Shown: positions 1-10,067, numbered from the stretch's first letter. The stretch: 64,000 bases of DNA from Arsenicicoccus dermatophilus (GCF_022568795.1 NZ_JAKZHU010000001.1:1736001-1800000); one strand, 5' to 3'. Made by a program: numbers and translations. Notes: generated by a model not told the origin, from the sequence alone.

Positions 1-765
<765 letters not shown>

Positions 766-776
766 TCAGGCGCCCC

Positions 777-1139
777 TCAGCCCGCAGCCGGCGCGCCGCC
801 CGCCACGAATCCCCGCTCCTGGTGGAAGGACTCGTAGCGCAGCCACTTGTCGGCCAGGGCCTCCTCGACGTCGACGCCCAGCCGCTGCGCCGCCACGAGC
901 GTCATGGCGAGCACGTCGTCGACCTCGCCGCGCACCGCCTCGGCCAGCTCGTCCGGCGAGCGCCCGCGGTCGCGCCCCTGGCCGCTCGACGACAGGTGCG
1001 CCTGGACGAGCTCGCCCACCTCCTCGGCGAGCTTGAGCAGCACCCACTCGGTGGTGCGGTCCACGCCGTAGTGGTCGGCGTAGCCCGCCGAGACGTACTC
1101 GATCCGGTCCTGCCACTGCGCGAGCTCCATGCCCGTCAT
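777..1139 (-). CDS. MazG-like nucleotide pyrophosphohydrolase
   Basis: A 120-aa protein of the all-alpha NTP pyrophosphatase (MazG-like) superfamily, which hydrolyses non-canonical or excess NTPs to NMP and PPi. The metal-binding pattern is visible: EEVGE at 39-43 and E-V-D-D at 72-75, on two predicted helices. ATG at 1139 (MTGMEL) is used; ATG at 1130 is an equally possible start. It lies downstream of the DMT transporter gene with 17 bp between them, so the two may be cotranscribed. The substrate cannot be told from sequence. Confidence 0.8.
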   Translation of the reverse strand: MTGMELAQWQDRIEYVSAGYADHYGVDRTTEWVLLKLAEEVGELVQAHLSSSGQGRDRGRSPDELAEAVRGEVDDVLAMTLVAAQRLGVDVEEALADKWLRYESFHQERGFVAGGAPAAG

Positions 1140-1156
1140 CCTGCCAGCGACCTGAC

Positions 1157-2122
1157 CTACGACCGGCCCTGGCGACGTGCGGCCCAGGAGGCGGCCCACC
1201 GGTTGCCCATCCCGACCAGCACCGCGCCGGCCAGCACGATCGCGAAGCCCACGAGCGTCCACGCGTCCATGGCCTCGCCCAGCACGAGCACCCCGAGCAG
1301 GATGGACACGCAGGGGATCAGGTAGGTGACGGTCGTGGCCACGGTGGCGCCTGCGGCCCGGACCACCTGGAACTGCAGGGAGAACGCCAGGCCCGTGCCC
1401 ACCGCCCCGAGGGCGAGCACCGCCGCGAGCGACCAGGGCACCGAGCCGGATCCGTGGCGCAGGTGGACCTCCCAGGGGCTGGTGACGCCGGCCAGACCGA
1501 GGGCGCACGCCCCCACCAGGATCACCACCAGCTGTCCCGAGGCGCACAGCAGCTGGGCGGCCGGCACGGCCAGCCCACCGGGGTCGTGCTCCTTGAGGTG
1601 CAGCCGGTGCCAGGTCCGCCCGACGCCATAGCTGGAGCCCGCGAGCAGCGTCATCGCGAAGCCGAGCAGGTCCGGTCGCTCGGCCGCCGCCCAGGGCTGC
1701 ATGATCACCACGACCCCGAGGAAGCCGAGCAGCACGCCGAGGAGCTTGGGCCGGGAGAAGTGCTCGTCCCGCACGAAGACCATGGTCAGGCCCACGGTGG
1801 CGATGGGCGTGATCGCGTTGCCGATCCCCGCCAGGGCCGAGGAGACCCGGGTCTCCCCCAGGGCGAAGAAGGTGAACGGCACCGTGGCGAGGAAGAGTCC
1901 GACGACCATCAGGTGACCCCAGACGTGACGTCCGCGGGGCAGCCGGCCGCCCGTGAGCCGCAGCAGCGTCACCACGACCAGGCAGCCGGTGAGCACCCGC
2001 AGGGTCGAGATCTGCAGCGGGACGAGGGCGTCCAGGCCGACCTTCATCAGCAGGAAGCTCGCCCCCCACACCAGCACCAGGACCAGCCAGCTGACCTGCC
2101 AGGGCCACCGCGGCCGGGTCAT
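1157..2122 (-). CDS. EamA/DMT-family transporter
   Basis: A 321-aa integral membrane protein with about ten predicted helices in two EamA repeats, typical of drug/metabolite exporters (RhaT/YdcZ-like). The first helix contains LVWGASFLLMKVGLDAL, a pattern typical of EamA N-termini (W-G-x-x-F). Its ATG overlaps the stop of the upstream MetE-like gene by one base (TGATG), which suggests cotranscription. The substrate is unknown; amino acids or metabolites are usual for the family. Confidence 0.85.
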   Translation of the reverse strand: MTRPRWPWQVSWLVLVLVWGASFLLMKVGLDALVPLQISTLRVLTGCLVVVTLLRLTGGRLPRGRHVWGHLMVVGLFLATVPFTFFALGETRVSSALAGIGNAITPIATVGLTMVFVRDEHFSRPKLLGVLLGFLGVVVIMQPWAAAERPDLLGFAMTLLAGSSYGVGRTWHRLHLKEHDPGGLAVPAAQLLCASGQLVVILVGACALGLAGVTSPWEVHLRHGSGSVPWSLAAVLALGAVGTGLAFSLQFQVVRAAGATVATTVTYLIPCVSILLGVLVLGEAMDAWTLVGFAIVLAGAVLVGMGNRWAASWAARRQGRS

Positions 2123-3129
2123 CAGCCGGTGGCCTCGCGGACGGCCTCGGCGACCTGTCCCGCGAGCCGCTGGGCGGCGACCGCGTCGGCCGGAGCGAGT
2201 CCGGCCAGTCCGCAGGCGGGCGAGATCGTCACGTCCGCCAGGGTGCTCGCGGACAGACCGAGATCGGACCAGCGGCGCACGACGGTGTCACGGACGGCGC
2301 CGACCCCGGGCAGCGGGGCAGCCGAGGGATAGGCCCCGAGCCACACGTCGGTGCCCGCCTCCAGCGTGGTCGCGAGGGACTCCCAGCCCTTGGGGCCGAG
2401 GACGGTCGCGTCGACCGCGAGGGCGCCGGCGCCCGTGGCGCGCAGCAGGGGCAGCGGCGCACCCTTGGCGCAGCAGTGCACGACCGTATGCCGCTCGCCT
2501 GCGGCTCGTCCCCCCACCTCGCCCGCGGCGCGCAGGACCTCACCGACCAGGTTGGCGCCGACGTACGAGTCGATCGCCCGGATCCGGCCGAAGCCGCTCG
2601 CGGTGGGCAGCCGCCCCGCGAGGATGGCGGGCAGCGAGGGCTCGTCGAGCTGGACGACCACGCGGGCGCCGGGCACGAGCCGCTCGACCTCGGCGACGTG
2701 GTTCCTGATCCCCTCGGCGAGGCTGCCGGTCAGGTCCCGCAGCGCGCCCTCGTCGACGACCGCACGCTCGCCGCGGTGCAGCCAGACCGACCCGGCGAGG
2801 GTGAGCGGCCCGGCGACCTGGACCTTGAGCTCGCCCTCGTAGCCGTCGAAGGTCTCCGCCAGCTCGTCCAGGTCCTGGCGCCACCACGCGGCCGCCCGCT
2901 CGGCGTCGCGACCCGCCCGGTCCACGAACCGCCAGCCCTGCGGCTGCAGGTCGACGTGCAGGTCCACCAGCAGCGCCGCCGCCCGCCCGATCAGGTCTGC
3001 GCCCGGACCGCGGTCGGGCAGCTCGGGCAGGTAGGGCAACCCCTCGTCGGCCAGCAGCGAGCGCACCGCCCGCTGCGTCTCGCGCACGTCCGTGCCCGGC
3101 CACGATCCCATCCCGGTCGCTCTCGTCAC
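2122..3129 (-). CDS. MetE C-terminal-like (cobalamin-independent methionine synthase family) protein
   Basis: A 335-aa single-domain TIM-barrel protein related to the C-terminal catalytic half of MetE and to uroporphyrinogen decarboxylase. Probable zinc ligands are present: HCC at 218-220 and Cys306 in the SPACG motif, with DEP at 162-164 in the barrel. It lacks the N-terminal MetE domain that binds polyglutamyl folate, so full methionine synthase activity is uncertain. A homologue sits beside ligA in mycobacteria (Rv3015c). It is the first gene of a short operon with the DMT transporter and the MazG-like gene. Confidence 0.75.
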   Translation of the reverse strand: MTRATGMGSWPGTDVRETQRAVRSLLADEGLPYLPELPDRGPGADLIGRAAALLVDLHVDLQPQGWRFVDRAGRDAERAAAWWRQDLDELAETFDGYEGELKVQVAGPLTLAGSVWLHRGERAVVDEGALRDLTGSLAEGIRNHVAEVERLVPGARVVVQLDEPSLPAILAGRLPTASGFGRIRAIDSYVGANLVGEVLRAAGEVGGRAAGERHTVVHCCAKGAPLPLLRATGAGALAVDATVLGPKGWESLATTLEAGTDVWLGAYPSAAPLPGVGAVRDTVVRRWSDLGLSASTLADVTISPACGLAGLAPADAVAAQRLAGQVAEAVREATG

Positions 3130-3185
3130 GCCGGTGACGCTACCGCCTGGGGTGACCCGGCCCTGGCAGGCGCCGCCCCTCGGGA

Positions 3186-3237
3186 CGGCTCCTGCGGTCG
3201 GTCTCGGGCTTCAGCCCGAGACCGACCGCAGGAGCCG
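3186..3237. terminator. 25-bp perfect inverted repeat, probable terminator
   Basis: Perfect 25-bp arms (3186-3210 and 3213-3237) around a 2-nt loop, GC-rich with no T-tract. It lies just past the stop of the ABC permease gene and before the MetE-like gene, both on the minus strand, so it probably ends the ABC transcript. Confidence 0.7.
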
Positions 3238-3285
3238 AGACACCTCGGGCGCACCGACCGGGAGGGTCCGTCAGTGGGTTTCTCC

Positions 3286-5775
3286 TCACCCTCGACGGAG
3301 GACCTTCCAGCGCCTCGGCACCGACAGGGCACCCACGAGCACGGCCACAGCCACGCTGACCGACAAGGTCAGCAGCGGCGTCCAGGTCGTGGGGATCGGC
3401 AGTCGGGCCGCTCGGGCAAGGGTGACCCCACCCGCCACCCCGCACAGGGCGCCGAGCGCGGTGGCCACCAGAGCGATCGATCCGCCCAGGAGGGCCCCGG
3501 TGCTCCCCAGCCATCGTCGCGACGCTCCCAGAGCCGCCATCATCTGCCGGGACGAGCGCAGGTCGTCGCTCCACAGCGCCATCATGGCGGCCAAGATCGC
3601 GGCCGCCGTGAGACAGGCCCCCACCGTGGCTATGACCTTCATGGCTCGGGCTGGCCCCAGCTGGGGGGACTCTTCGTTGACGGTGATGCGTGCATCTGCC
3701 TGGACGTCGGCAGGCAGGTGGCTCTGGATCTGTCTCGGGCCGGCCGCCGCGACGAGGTACTGCGGGTCCCCCGGCGAGAGGCCGAGGCGCCTCGCACCGG
3801 CGGGCGACAGGTACGCCACGGGCATCCGGCCGAAGCGGGCGCCCCCCGGAGCGACCCGGCGGGGAACTCGACCGAGGGGATGCAGCTGGAGGTGGCTGCC
3901 GCCGGCCGTGAACGACTGGACTGCCAGGGTCAGCGGGCCCGGAACGCCGGGGTCGTCGGTCACCACCGCCAGCCGTCCCTCGGCATACGCAGCAGCCTCC
4001 CCGGGCAGCCAAGGACGCCGAGCGAACGCCGAGGCGTCGTCCGGCGTCGCAACCGCGACGGAGGGAAAGACCACCTTGGCCGTGGAGCGCGACACGCACG
4101 GCACGGCGTCGAAGCCCCCGGCACCGGAGGTGGAGAAGACCACGGTGGCCGAGAGACACCGCATCAGATCGGTGTCCAGCGTGACCTCGCCCTCGCCCTG
4201 GGCGGCAGACGAGACGGGGGTGATCGACCGCACCGTGCCGCCAAGGTCTCGCACCTCACCCGCCGTGAGGGGGCGGCGCGTCTCGACGAGCGCGTAGCCC
4301 GGGACGACGGGGGTGACCGGGTTGCGCTCCGCCGACTCGACGAAGGCCTGCGACGCCATCTGAAGGTATGTCGCGATGCACACCACGAGAGCGATCGCCA
4401 TGGCGGTCAGCGCAGCCCGGGCCGGGGCCGCCGCCAGGTGACGGAACGCGACTCCGGCGGCCGCGGGGCCCGGCAGGGTCGGGGACGCTCCCCGGCGCGC
4501 CACGAGTCGCAGGCAGGCCAGGACCAGACCGGCGCAGATCAGGGGGGCCGCGACGAGAGCAAGGAGGGGTGACCAGTAGGACCACACCACGCTGGCTGCT
4601 CCTACCAGGAGTCCGAGGACGAGCAGCGCGACCACCACCACCCAGCCCCCTCTGCTCCCCTCCCGAACGGTGGGAGGTGCCTGCCCGAGAAGGTGGAGGA
4701 GGGGCGCTCGGCGCATCTTGCGCCGCGGTGCAGCACAGGTGGCCGACACGCCGATCCAGGCGATCACCGCCACTGCCACCAGAACCCACCAGGCAGGGGT
4801 GAACCGTCCCCAGTCCGCGGCGGCGCGGTCCTGGACCGGGCCTTGCAAGACGTAGGCGAGTCCGATCCCGAGACCGGATCCGACGAGGATCCCCGTGACG
4901 GTGACCACCCGGACGTACCACTGCAGGAAGGACCAGCGGATCCTAGGTCCTGCTCCCATGGCCGCCAGCAGACCGGCGGACCGGGTCTCGGCACGCACCA
5001 CCATGGTCATCGCGGCTCCGACCAGGAGGAGGCACTCCACCAGCAGACCGACGCCCACCCCGAGGGACAACGCCTGCATCTCCTGCGTGCCGGACACGTG
5101 CCCATCGAAGGTCTGTCGTGGTTCGTAGAGCAGGCGAGCTGCCTCGAGGCGCCCGCTGTCCACCCCACCGACGACGAGCCAGCGATGAGATCCCTCGATG
5201 TCCTTGGCCCGCGGGCCGGCCAAGGGGATCGGCGACGCGCTCACGAAGAACACGTCGTCGGCGGTGGGCGCATAGACGAGCAGGGCACTCACCCGCCGAG
5301 GGACGCCCTGCGGGCCGACACCGACGTGGTCACCCACGCCCACCTGCAGCCTGGCGGCCAGCGCTCGGGACAGACCGATCGTCCCGGGGTCGACGCCGGG
5401 GCGGCCCTCCTCGACCACGAACATGCCGGCGGTCGCGGGGTCTGTCAGGTCCAGGGCTCGCCCCTTGACATCCGTGCGTCGTCCGCCGGGCGAGGTGATG
5501 GGCATGTCCTGGTAGGAGACGTCCGGCACGAGGTGCGTGCCGGGCAGGAGCGCCGGGCGAGGATCGGCGCTTCGTGACAGGGCTGTCAGACGACCCTCGG
5601 ACTGCCCGACCATCAGGGCCCGAGCCTCGTCCTCGGAGACGGCTGCGGTCGCCGCCAGGCTGGACAGACAGGAACAAATCAGCACAGGTAGGGCGACGGC
5701 CAGGACCAGGAGCGCGGTCCGCACCCGATGTCGCGTCGCCAGGCGCCACCCCAGCAACCGCATCTGGGCCCTCAT
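3286..5775 (-). CDS. FtsX-like ABC transporter permease
   Basis: An 829-aa membrane component of a MacB/LolCE-type ABC system. An N-terminal helix (about residues 15-40) is followed by a large extracytoplasmic domain, a first FtsX block of three or four helices (about 240-420) and a second at the C-terminus (about 690-820), the two-FtsX-domain layout common in actinobacteria. The start at 5775 is chosen because it overlaps the ATPase stop as ATGA. Such systems usually move lipids, peptides or antimicrobials, or act as mechanotransducers. The substrate cannot be inferred. Confidence 0.85.
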   Translation of the reverse strand: MRAQMRLLGWRLATRHRVRTALLVLAVALPVLICSCLSSLAATAAVSEDEARALMVGQSEGRLTALSRSADPRPALLPGTHLVPDVSYQDMPITSPGGRRTDVKGRALDLTDPATAGMFVVEEGRPGVDPGTIGLSRALAARLQVGVGDHVGVGPQGVPRRVSALLVYAPTADDVFFVSASPIPLAGPRAKDIEGSHRWLVVGGVDSGRLEAARLLYEPRQTFDGHVSGTQEMQALSLGVGVGLLVECLLLVGAAMTMVVRAETRSAGLLAAMGAGPRIRWSFLQWYVRVVTVTGILVGSGLGIGLAYVLQGPVQDRAAADWGRFTPAWWVLVAVAVIAWIGVSATCAAPRRKMRRAPLLHLLGQAPPTVREGSRGGWVVVVALLVLGLLVGAASVVWSYWSPLLALVAAPLICAGLVLACLRLVARRGASPTLPGPAAAGVAFRHLAAAPARAALTAMAIALVVCIATYLQMASQAFVESAERNPVTPVVPGYALVETRRPLTAGEVRDLGGTVRSITPVSSAAQGEGEVTLDTDLMRCLSATVVFSTSGAGGFDAVPCVSRSTAKVVFPSVAVATPDDASAFARRPWLPGEAAAYAEGRLAVVTDDPGVPGPLTLAVQSFTAGGSHLQLHPLGRVPRRVAPGGARFGRMPVAYLSPAGARRLGLSPGDPQYLVAAAGPRQIQSHLPADVQADARITVNEESPQLGPARAMKVIATVGACLTAAAILAAMMALWSDDLRSSRQMMAALGASRRWLGSTGALLGGSIALVATALGALCGVAGGVTLARAARLPIPTTWTPLLTLSVSVAVAVLVGALSVPRRWKVLRRG

Positions 5776-6461
5776 CGGGCGGCGTCCCGCTGCTCGATAC
5801 GACCGTCGACGATCCGCCACACCGTGTCGCACCTGGCCGCGACCGCGGAGTCATGGGTGGCGATGATGCATCCCCGTTCACCGCCGTCCACCAGGGAGCG
5901 CAGGAGCGTCAGCACCCGGGCACCGTTCGCCTGGTCCAGCGCACCCGTGGGCTCATCGGCCAGGATCAGCCGACGGTCGTCTACCACAGCCCGGGCGATG
6001 GCCACCCGCTGCTGCTCTCCTCCGGAGATCTTGTCGGGGAAGCCACCCATCAGGTGATCCACCCCGACTCGCTCCAGGGCGGCCAGGGCCAGCTGGTTGC
6101 TCCGTCGTCGCGGGACACCCGCCAGCCGCAACGGCAGAGCGACGTTCTCGATCACGGTGAGGTCCCGCACCAGGTTCCACTCCTGGAAGACGAACCCCAC
6201 GTTGGTTCCCCGGAACTCCGTCAGCTCGTCGGCCGACATCGCCTCGATGGCTGTCCCGTTGACCACAACCCGCCCGGACGACGGCTGCAACAACCCACCC
6301 ATGATGTTCAGCAAGGTCGACTTACCCGAACCCGAGGGACCCATGAGCGCCACCATCCTCCCCGGCGCCAGGGCACACGACACCTCATCGAGCACGAGGC
6401 GCTCCCCTGCTCCTTCTCCCACACGGTGAACCACGTCCACGCACCGCACCAACATCTCCAC
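5772..6461 (-). CDS. LolD/MacB-type ABC transporter ATPase
   Basis: ATP-binding partner of the downstream FtsX-like permease. Walker A GPSGSGKST, Q-loop in FVFQEW, signature ISGGEQQR, Walker B LILADEP and the H-loop ATHD are all intact, at about 230 aa as expected. The start is uncertain: GTG at 6461 has a GGAAGG ribosome site at good spacing, ATG is at 6455 and TTG at 6479. The IS256 element ends only about 36 bp upstream at 6498, so the native promoter has probably been replaced. Expression may depend on read-through or on a promoter in the IS end. Confidence 0.85.
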   Translation of the reverse strand: MEMLVRCVDVVHRVGEGAGERLVLDEVSCALAPGRMVALMGPSGSGKSTLLNIMGGLLQPSSGRVVVNGTAIEAMSADELTEFRGTNVGFVFQEWNLVRDLTVIENVALPLRLAGVPRRRSNQLALAALERVGVDHLMGGFPDKISGGEQQRVAIARAVVDDRRLILADEPTGALDQANGARVLTLLRSLVDGGERGCIIATHDSAVAARCDTVWRIVDGRIEQRDAAR

Positions 6462-6497
6462 GTCGAAACCTTCCACCAAGCGCTAGGACCCGCCAGC

Positions 6498-6525
6498 GGG
6501 ACTGTCGGATTATCGGTGGGCGGGG
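6498..6525 (+). repeat. IS256 left terminal inverted repeat
   Basis: Starts GGGACTGTC and matches the reverse complement of 7865-7892 at 22 of 28 positions. On the minus strand it contains GATAAT, which resembles a -10 box facing the ABC operon. Confidence 0.75.
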
Positions 6526-6537
6526 TGCCCAGCGTTC

Positions 6538-7818
6538 TTAGGTGGTCGAGGGGGTGATGCGTCCCTCGAAGGTGATGGCGAAGGCGTTCAGGGGTGCCTT
6601 CCACCGGATGACCCATCGTGCCCTGCCTCTCCCGGTGGGGTCCAGGGAACGGGTCACCAGGTAGAGACACTTCAACGCGGCGGCGTCGTTCGGGAAGTGC
6701 CCTCGCGCACGGACGGCGCGCCGGTAGCGGGCGTTCAACGACTCGATCGCGTTGGTCGTGCAGATGACCTTGCGGATCTCGACGTCGTAGTCGAGGAAGG
6801 GCACGAACTCGTTCCACGCGCCTCGCCACATGCGGATCGCGGCGGGACAGACGGGCTCCCACGTGGCGGCGAAGTCCTCGAACCGTGCGGCGGCCTGCTC
6901 GGCGTTGACGGCCGTGTACACGGGCCGCAGGTCCTTGGCCATCGCGTCCCAGTGCTGGCGGGCCGCGTACCGGAACGTGTTCCGGATCAAGTGCACGACG
7001 CACGTCTGTACGGCGGCGAGCTCCCATGTCGTGGTGATCGCCTCGGGCAGTCCTTTCAGCCCGTCGCACACGGCGATGCACACGTCCTCGACACCGCGGT
7101 TCTTGATCTCGGTGAGCACGCCCAGCCAGAACTTTGCGCCCTCCCCACCGTCGCCGGCCCAGATCCCGAGGATGTCGCGTTCCCCGGCGGTCGTCACGCC
7201 GATGACGATGTAGAAGGGCTTGTTGGTGACCTGCCCGTCACGGACCTTCACCACGAGCGCGTCGATGAAGATCACCGGGTACACGCGGTCCAGGGGCCGG
7301 TGCTGCCACTCAGACATCTCCGCGGCGACCTTCTCGGTGATCCGACTGATCGTGTCCTTGGACACCGACGCGCCATACACCTCGGCGAAGTGCGCCGCGA
7401 TCTCACCGGTGGTCAACCCGCGCGCCGACAAGGACAGGACGAGCTGGTCGACGCCGTCCAGACGGCGTTGCCGCTTCCGGACGATCTTCGGGTCGAATGT
7501 GCCGTCCCGGTCCCGCGGAACGTCGATCGTGACCGGCCCGATCTGCGTGAGCACCGTCTTGGATCGGGTGCCGTTCCGCTCGTTCCCGCCCCCGTCGACC
7601 GGCGCCGGCTTCGCGTGCCGATCCGAGTGCTCGTAGCCGAGGTGCTCGGTCAGCTCTTCCTCCAGAGCGGTCTCCAGCACCTGCTTGGTCAGGCCCGTCA
7701 GCACACCGTCGGGGCCGACCAGGTCGACTCCTTCAGCGCGGGCCTGGTCCACCAGACGCTGCGCCAGCGCCTGCTTGTCGTCATCGTTGAGGTCCACGAC
7801 CCCAATCGTGTTCGTCAT
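6538..7818 (-). CDS. IS256-family (Mutator-type) transposase
   Basis: A 426-aa DDE transposase. Catalytic residues fit the family: Asp in FIDALVVKV, Asp in AVCDGLKG, and Glu in TTNAIESLN. The N-terminal DNA-binding part and the C-terminal region look complete, so it is probably active. ATG at 7818 (MTNTIG) follows GGGAGAGCAGGCAGC and is preferred to the upstream ATG at 7842. The stop lies 12 bp inside the left inverted repeat. Confidence 0.95.
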   Translation of the reverse strand: MTNTIGVVDLNDDDKQALAQRLVDQARAEGVDLVGPDGVLTGLTKQVLETALEEELTEHLGYEHSDRHAKPAPVDGGGNERNGTRSKTVLTQIGPVTIDVPRDRDGTFDPKIVRKRQRRLDGVDQLVLSLSARGLTTGEIAAHFAEVYGASVSKDTISRITEKVAAEMSEWQHRPLDRVYPVIFIDALVVKVRDGQVTNKPFYIVIGVTTAGERDILGIWAGDGGEGAKFWLGVLTEIKNRGVEDVCIAVCDGLKGLPEAITTTWELAAVQTCVVHLIRNTFRYAARQHWDAMAKDLRPVYTAVNAEQAAARFEDFAATWEPVCPAAIRMWRGAWNEFVPFLDYDVEIRKVICTTNAIESLNARYRRAVRARGHFPNDAAALKCLYLVTRSLDPTGRGRARWVIRWKAPLNAFAITFEGRITPSTT

Positions 7819-7864
7819 GCTGCCTGCTCTCCCGCCGAGCACCGCTCAGCGCGTCAGGCCGAAC

Positions 7865-7892
7865 CCCCACCCACCGTTGTTCTGACACTCCC
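7865..7892 (-). repeat. IS256 right terminal inverted repeat
   Basis: Its reverse complement starts GGGAGTGTC. This outer end abuts codons of the truncated nitric oxide reductase gene. Confidence 0.75.
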
Positions 7893-8910
7893 TGGCGATC
7901 CAGAAGATGCCGAGCTGGGTGTGCCAGGTCCGGACCACGGCATACGGCAGGACCCGGTCGATCGGTATGCCGAACAGGGATCCGCCCTCGACGCCGTAGT
8001 GGGCGCCGATGATGCCGCAGGCGATCTGCAGGACGAACAGCAACCCCACCACGAAGAAGTACTTGAGCGTGGCGCGCTGGCTGGGGGTGGGCCGGTAGCC
8101 GAGCAGGGGATCCTTGGTCGGCACCTGCTCAGGGTGCTCGGTGTCCTCCGCGTCCTGGGAGGAGTGGTAGAAGACCATCCCCGCGATGCCGCCGAGGAGC
8201 AGGACGAAGCTGAGGATGCTCCACAGGACGTTGTCCGGGGGCGGCACGTTGTCGATCAGCGGCTCGTGGGGCCAGTTCTGGGTGTAGGTCACGTCGCTGC
8301 CGGGCGCGTTGGTGGAGGCTGCCCAGCTGGTCCACCAGAAGAACGCCGTCAGGTCGCGGGCCGCGGCCGCGTCGGTGAGGGTGCCACGGGGGATCGCGTA
8401 GTGCTCGTGCCCGCCCGCGAACATCGCGGTGTAGTAGGTGGCGTTCAGCGTGAAGGCGTGGGCGCGGGCGGCGGACAGCTCCACGGTGCCGGTTCGCGGG
8501 TCGTAGGTGTTGGTGCGCAGCTCCTGCTTGAGCCGGGCCTTGAGGGCTCCCTGGCGCTCCGTGGTGGTCCGGTCGTAGGTCGTGCCGCCCTCCTCGCGGG
8601 TCCACCCGTCGAGCAGGGTGGTGGCCTCGCGGTGCAGCCAGTCGGCGGTCCAGTCGGGCGCGACGTAGGCGCCGTGTCCCCACACCGAGCCGATCTCCTG
8701 GCCGCCCAGCGACTGCCAGACCTGCTGGCCGTGGACGATGTCGTCGCCGGTGAACAGCTCCGTGCCGTCGGCGACGACCCGGGCGGGGATCGGCGGCTTG
8801 GAGGTGTCGATCTGCTGGCCCATCCACAGCAGCACCGCGAACGACCCGAGCACGACCGCGACGAGGGCTGCCCACCATCGCCGGTCGCGTCGAGACACCC
8901 TGTGGCTCAT
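7893..8910 (-). pseudogene. norZ: Quinol-dependent nitric oxide reductase, truncated by IS256
   Basis: The N-terminal ~339 residues of a single-subunit qNOR (NorB family with N-terminal extension), a membrane enzyme that reduces NO to N2O with quinol electrons. An N-terminal helix (about 13-32), a long periplasmic cytochrome-c-like domain and later helices are visible, ending at WHTQLGIFWIA. The reading frame then enters the IS end and stops after about 15 foreign residues. Family members are about 750-790 aa, so most of the heme b3/FeB catalytic core is missing. It is not found across the IS, where ABC genes lie instead. ATG at 8910 follows a GAGGAG site. Confidence 0.85.
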
Positions 8911-9015
8911 GTGAACTCCTCATTAAACGGATTCCGAGGAAAGTACTGTCGCACAGGACAGGACGTGGCGGAAGACACGCTCCCGCCGACGGGGCCGGCC
9001 GATAGGTTGACCCCC

Positions 9016-9966
9016 ATGCCTCACCAGACCTGGCGCCACCTGTCCGCCGACGAGGTCACGGCCCTGCTGCCCGACCCCGTGACCGCGACCGACCTGGCCG
9101 AGCAGGCCCTCGTCGCTCTCGCCGGGCGACGCGCGGACGTGCCGCCCAAGCCCGCCGTCGCACTGCCCGGCGACGGCTTCGCCAACGCCATGCCGGCCGG
9201 CCTGGCCGACCAGGGCCTGGTCGGGTGCAAGTGGCTGACCGTGCTGCCCGACAACCCCGCCTGCGGGCTCCCCGCGATCCAGGGCCTGATGATCGTCAAC
9301 GACGCCCGCACCGGCCAGGTCCGCGCCGTCATGGACGCCGGTCCCCTGACGGCCCTGCGGACCGCCGCGGTGACCGGGGCCTGCGTGCGGCGACTCGCGG
9401 ACCTGGACGCCCCGGTCGCCTTCCTCGGGACGGGGGTGCAGGCCCGCTCCCACCTGACCGTGCTCACGGCCCTCGGGGTTGCCCAGGTGCGGGTCTACGG
9501 TCGGCGGGCGACGGCACGCGAGGAGCTGGGCCGGTGGTGCGCCGAGCACGTCCCCGACTTGTCGGTGACCCTGGTCGACGACCCCTACGACGCGGTGTCC
9601 GACGCGGGCACCGTCGTGAGTGGCCTGCCGATCGGGCTGCAGGGCCAGGAGCTGGACCCGGCCCGGGTGCGCGACGACGTGCTGCTCCTGCCCCTGGACT
9701 ACGCCAGCACCGTGGGCGCGGACCTCGCCCGCACCGCCACGGTGGTCAGCGACGACGTCGACCAGCTCACCGCCGTCGCGCCGGACAAGCTCTCGCCCGA
9801 CTATCCCGCGGCCACCGGCTGGACGGGCGACGCGCTCCAGGGGGCACGCCCGGCAGGCCGCCTCGTCTGCCAGAACCTCGGCAGCGGCGCCTGCGACCTC
9901 GTCCTCGCCGGCTGGGTGAGCGACGAGGCCGACCGCCGCGATGTGGGGCGGCTGCTCCCCCGCTGA
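9016..9966 (+). CDS. Ornithine cyclodeaminase / mu-crystallin family protein
   Basis: A 316-aa NAD(P)-dependent enzyme of the OCD/mu-crystallin family (ornithine cyclodeaminase, alanine dehydrogenase, ketimine reductase). The Rossmann motif FLGTGVQARSHL at about 134-145 is clear. Upstream, KWLTVLPDNP and the G-L-M-I-V segment fit the substrate domain. ATG at 9016 suits a protein of family length. It stands alone between the broken qNOR gene and the IS110 element. The substrate cannot be assigned by sequence alone. Confidence 0.8.
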   Translation: MPHQTWRHLSADEVTALLPDPVTATDLAEQALVALAGRRADVPPKPAVALPGDGFANAMPAGLADQGLVGCKWLTVLPDNPACGLPAIQGLMIVNDARTGQVRAVMDAGPLTALRTAAVTGACVRRLADLDAPVAFLGTGVQARSHLTVLTALGVAQVRVYGRRATAREELGRWCAEHVPDLSVTLVDDPYDAVSDAGTVVSGLPIGLQGQELDPARVRDDVLLLPLDYASTVGADLARTATVVSDDVDQLTAVAPDKLSPDYPAATGWTGDALQGARPAGRLVCQNLGSGACDLVLAGWVSDEADRRDVGRLLPR

Positions 9967-10040
9967 TCATCGGTATGCCGGGACACCGCCCGGGATCCGC
10001 GGCCAGGCCCCAGGGGCGACGGTCGGGTCACCCGCGCCCC

Positions 10041-10067
10041 ACCGAGGCCACCGAGGCCACCGAGGCC
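10041..10067 (+). repeat. 9-bp tandem repeat (ACCGAGGCC) x3
   Basis: Three perfect copies of ACCGAGGCC immediately before the left arm of the hairpin at 10062-10131. Confidence 0.75.

Larger units (their letters stand above)
6498..7892 (-). mobile_element. IS256-family insertion sequence
   Basis: About 1.39 kb, bounded by imperfect 28-bp inverted repeats (22 of 28 matching), with one intact transposase gene on the minus strand. The 8-bp flanks (CCGCCAGC on the left, TGGCGATC on the right) do not match as a target duplication. This suggests a rearrangement after insertion. The right junction falls inside a nitric oxide reductase gene. Confidence 0.85.

Noticed and set aside
6697-9966. A 1089-codon open frame on the plus strand, opposite the IS256 transposase and qNOR
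   Set aside because: Antisense shadow produced by high GC; real genes with clear motifs lie on the other strand. Only its end, from 9016, is a real gene.
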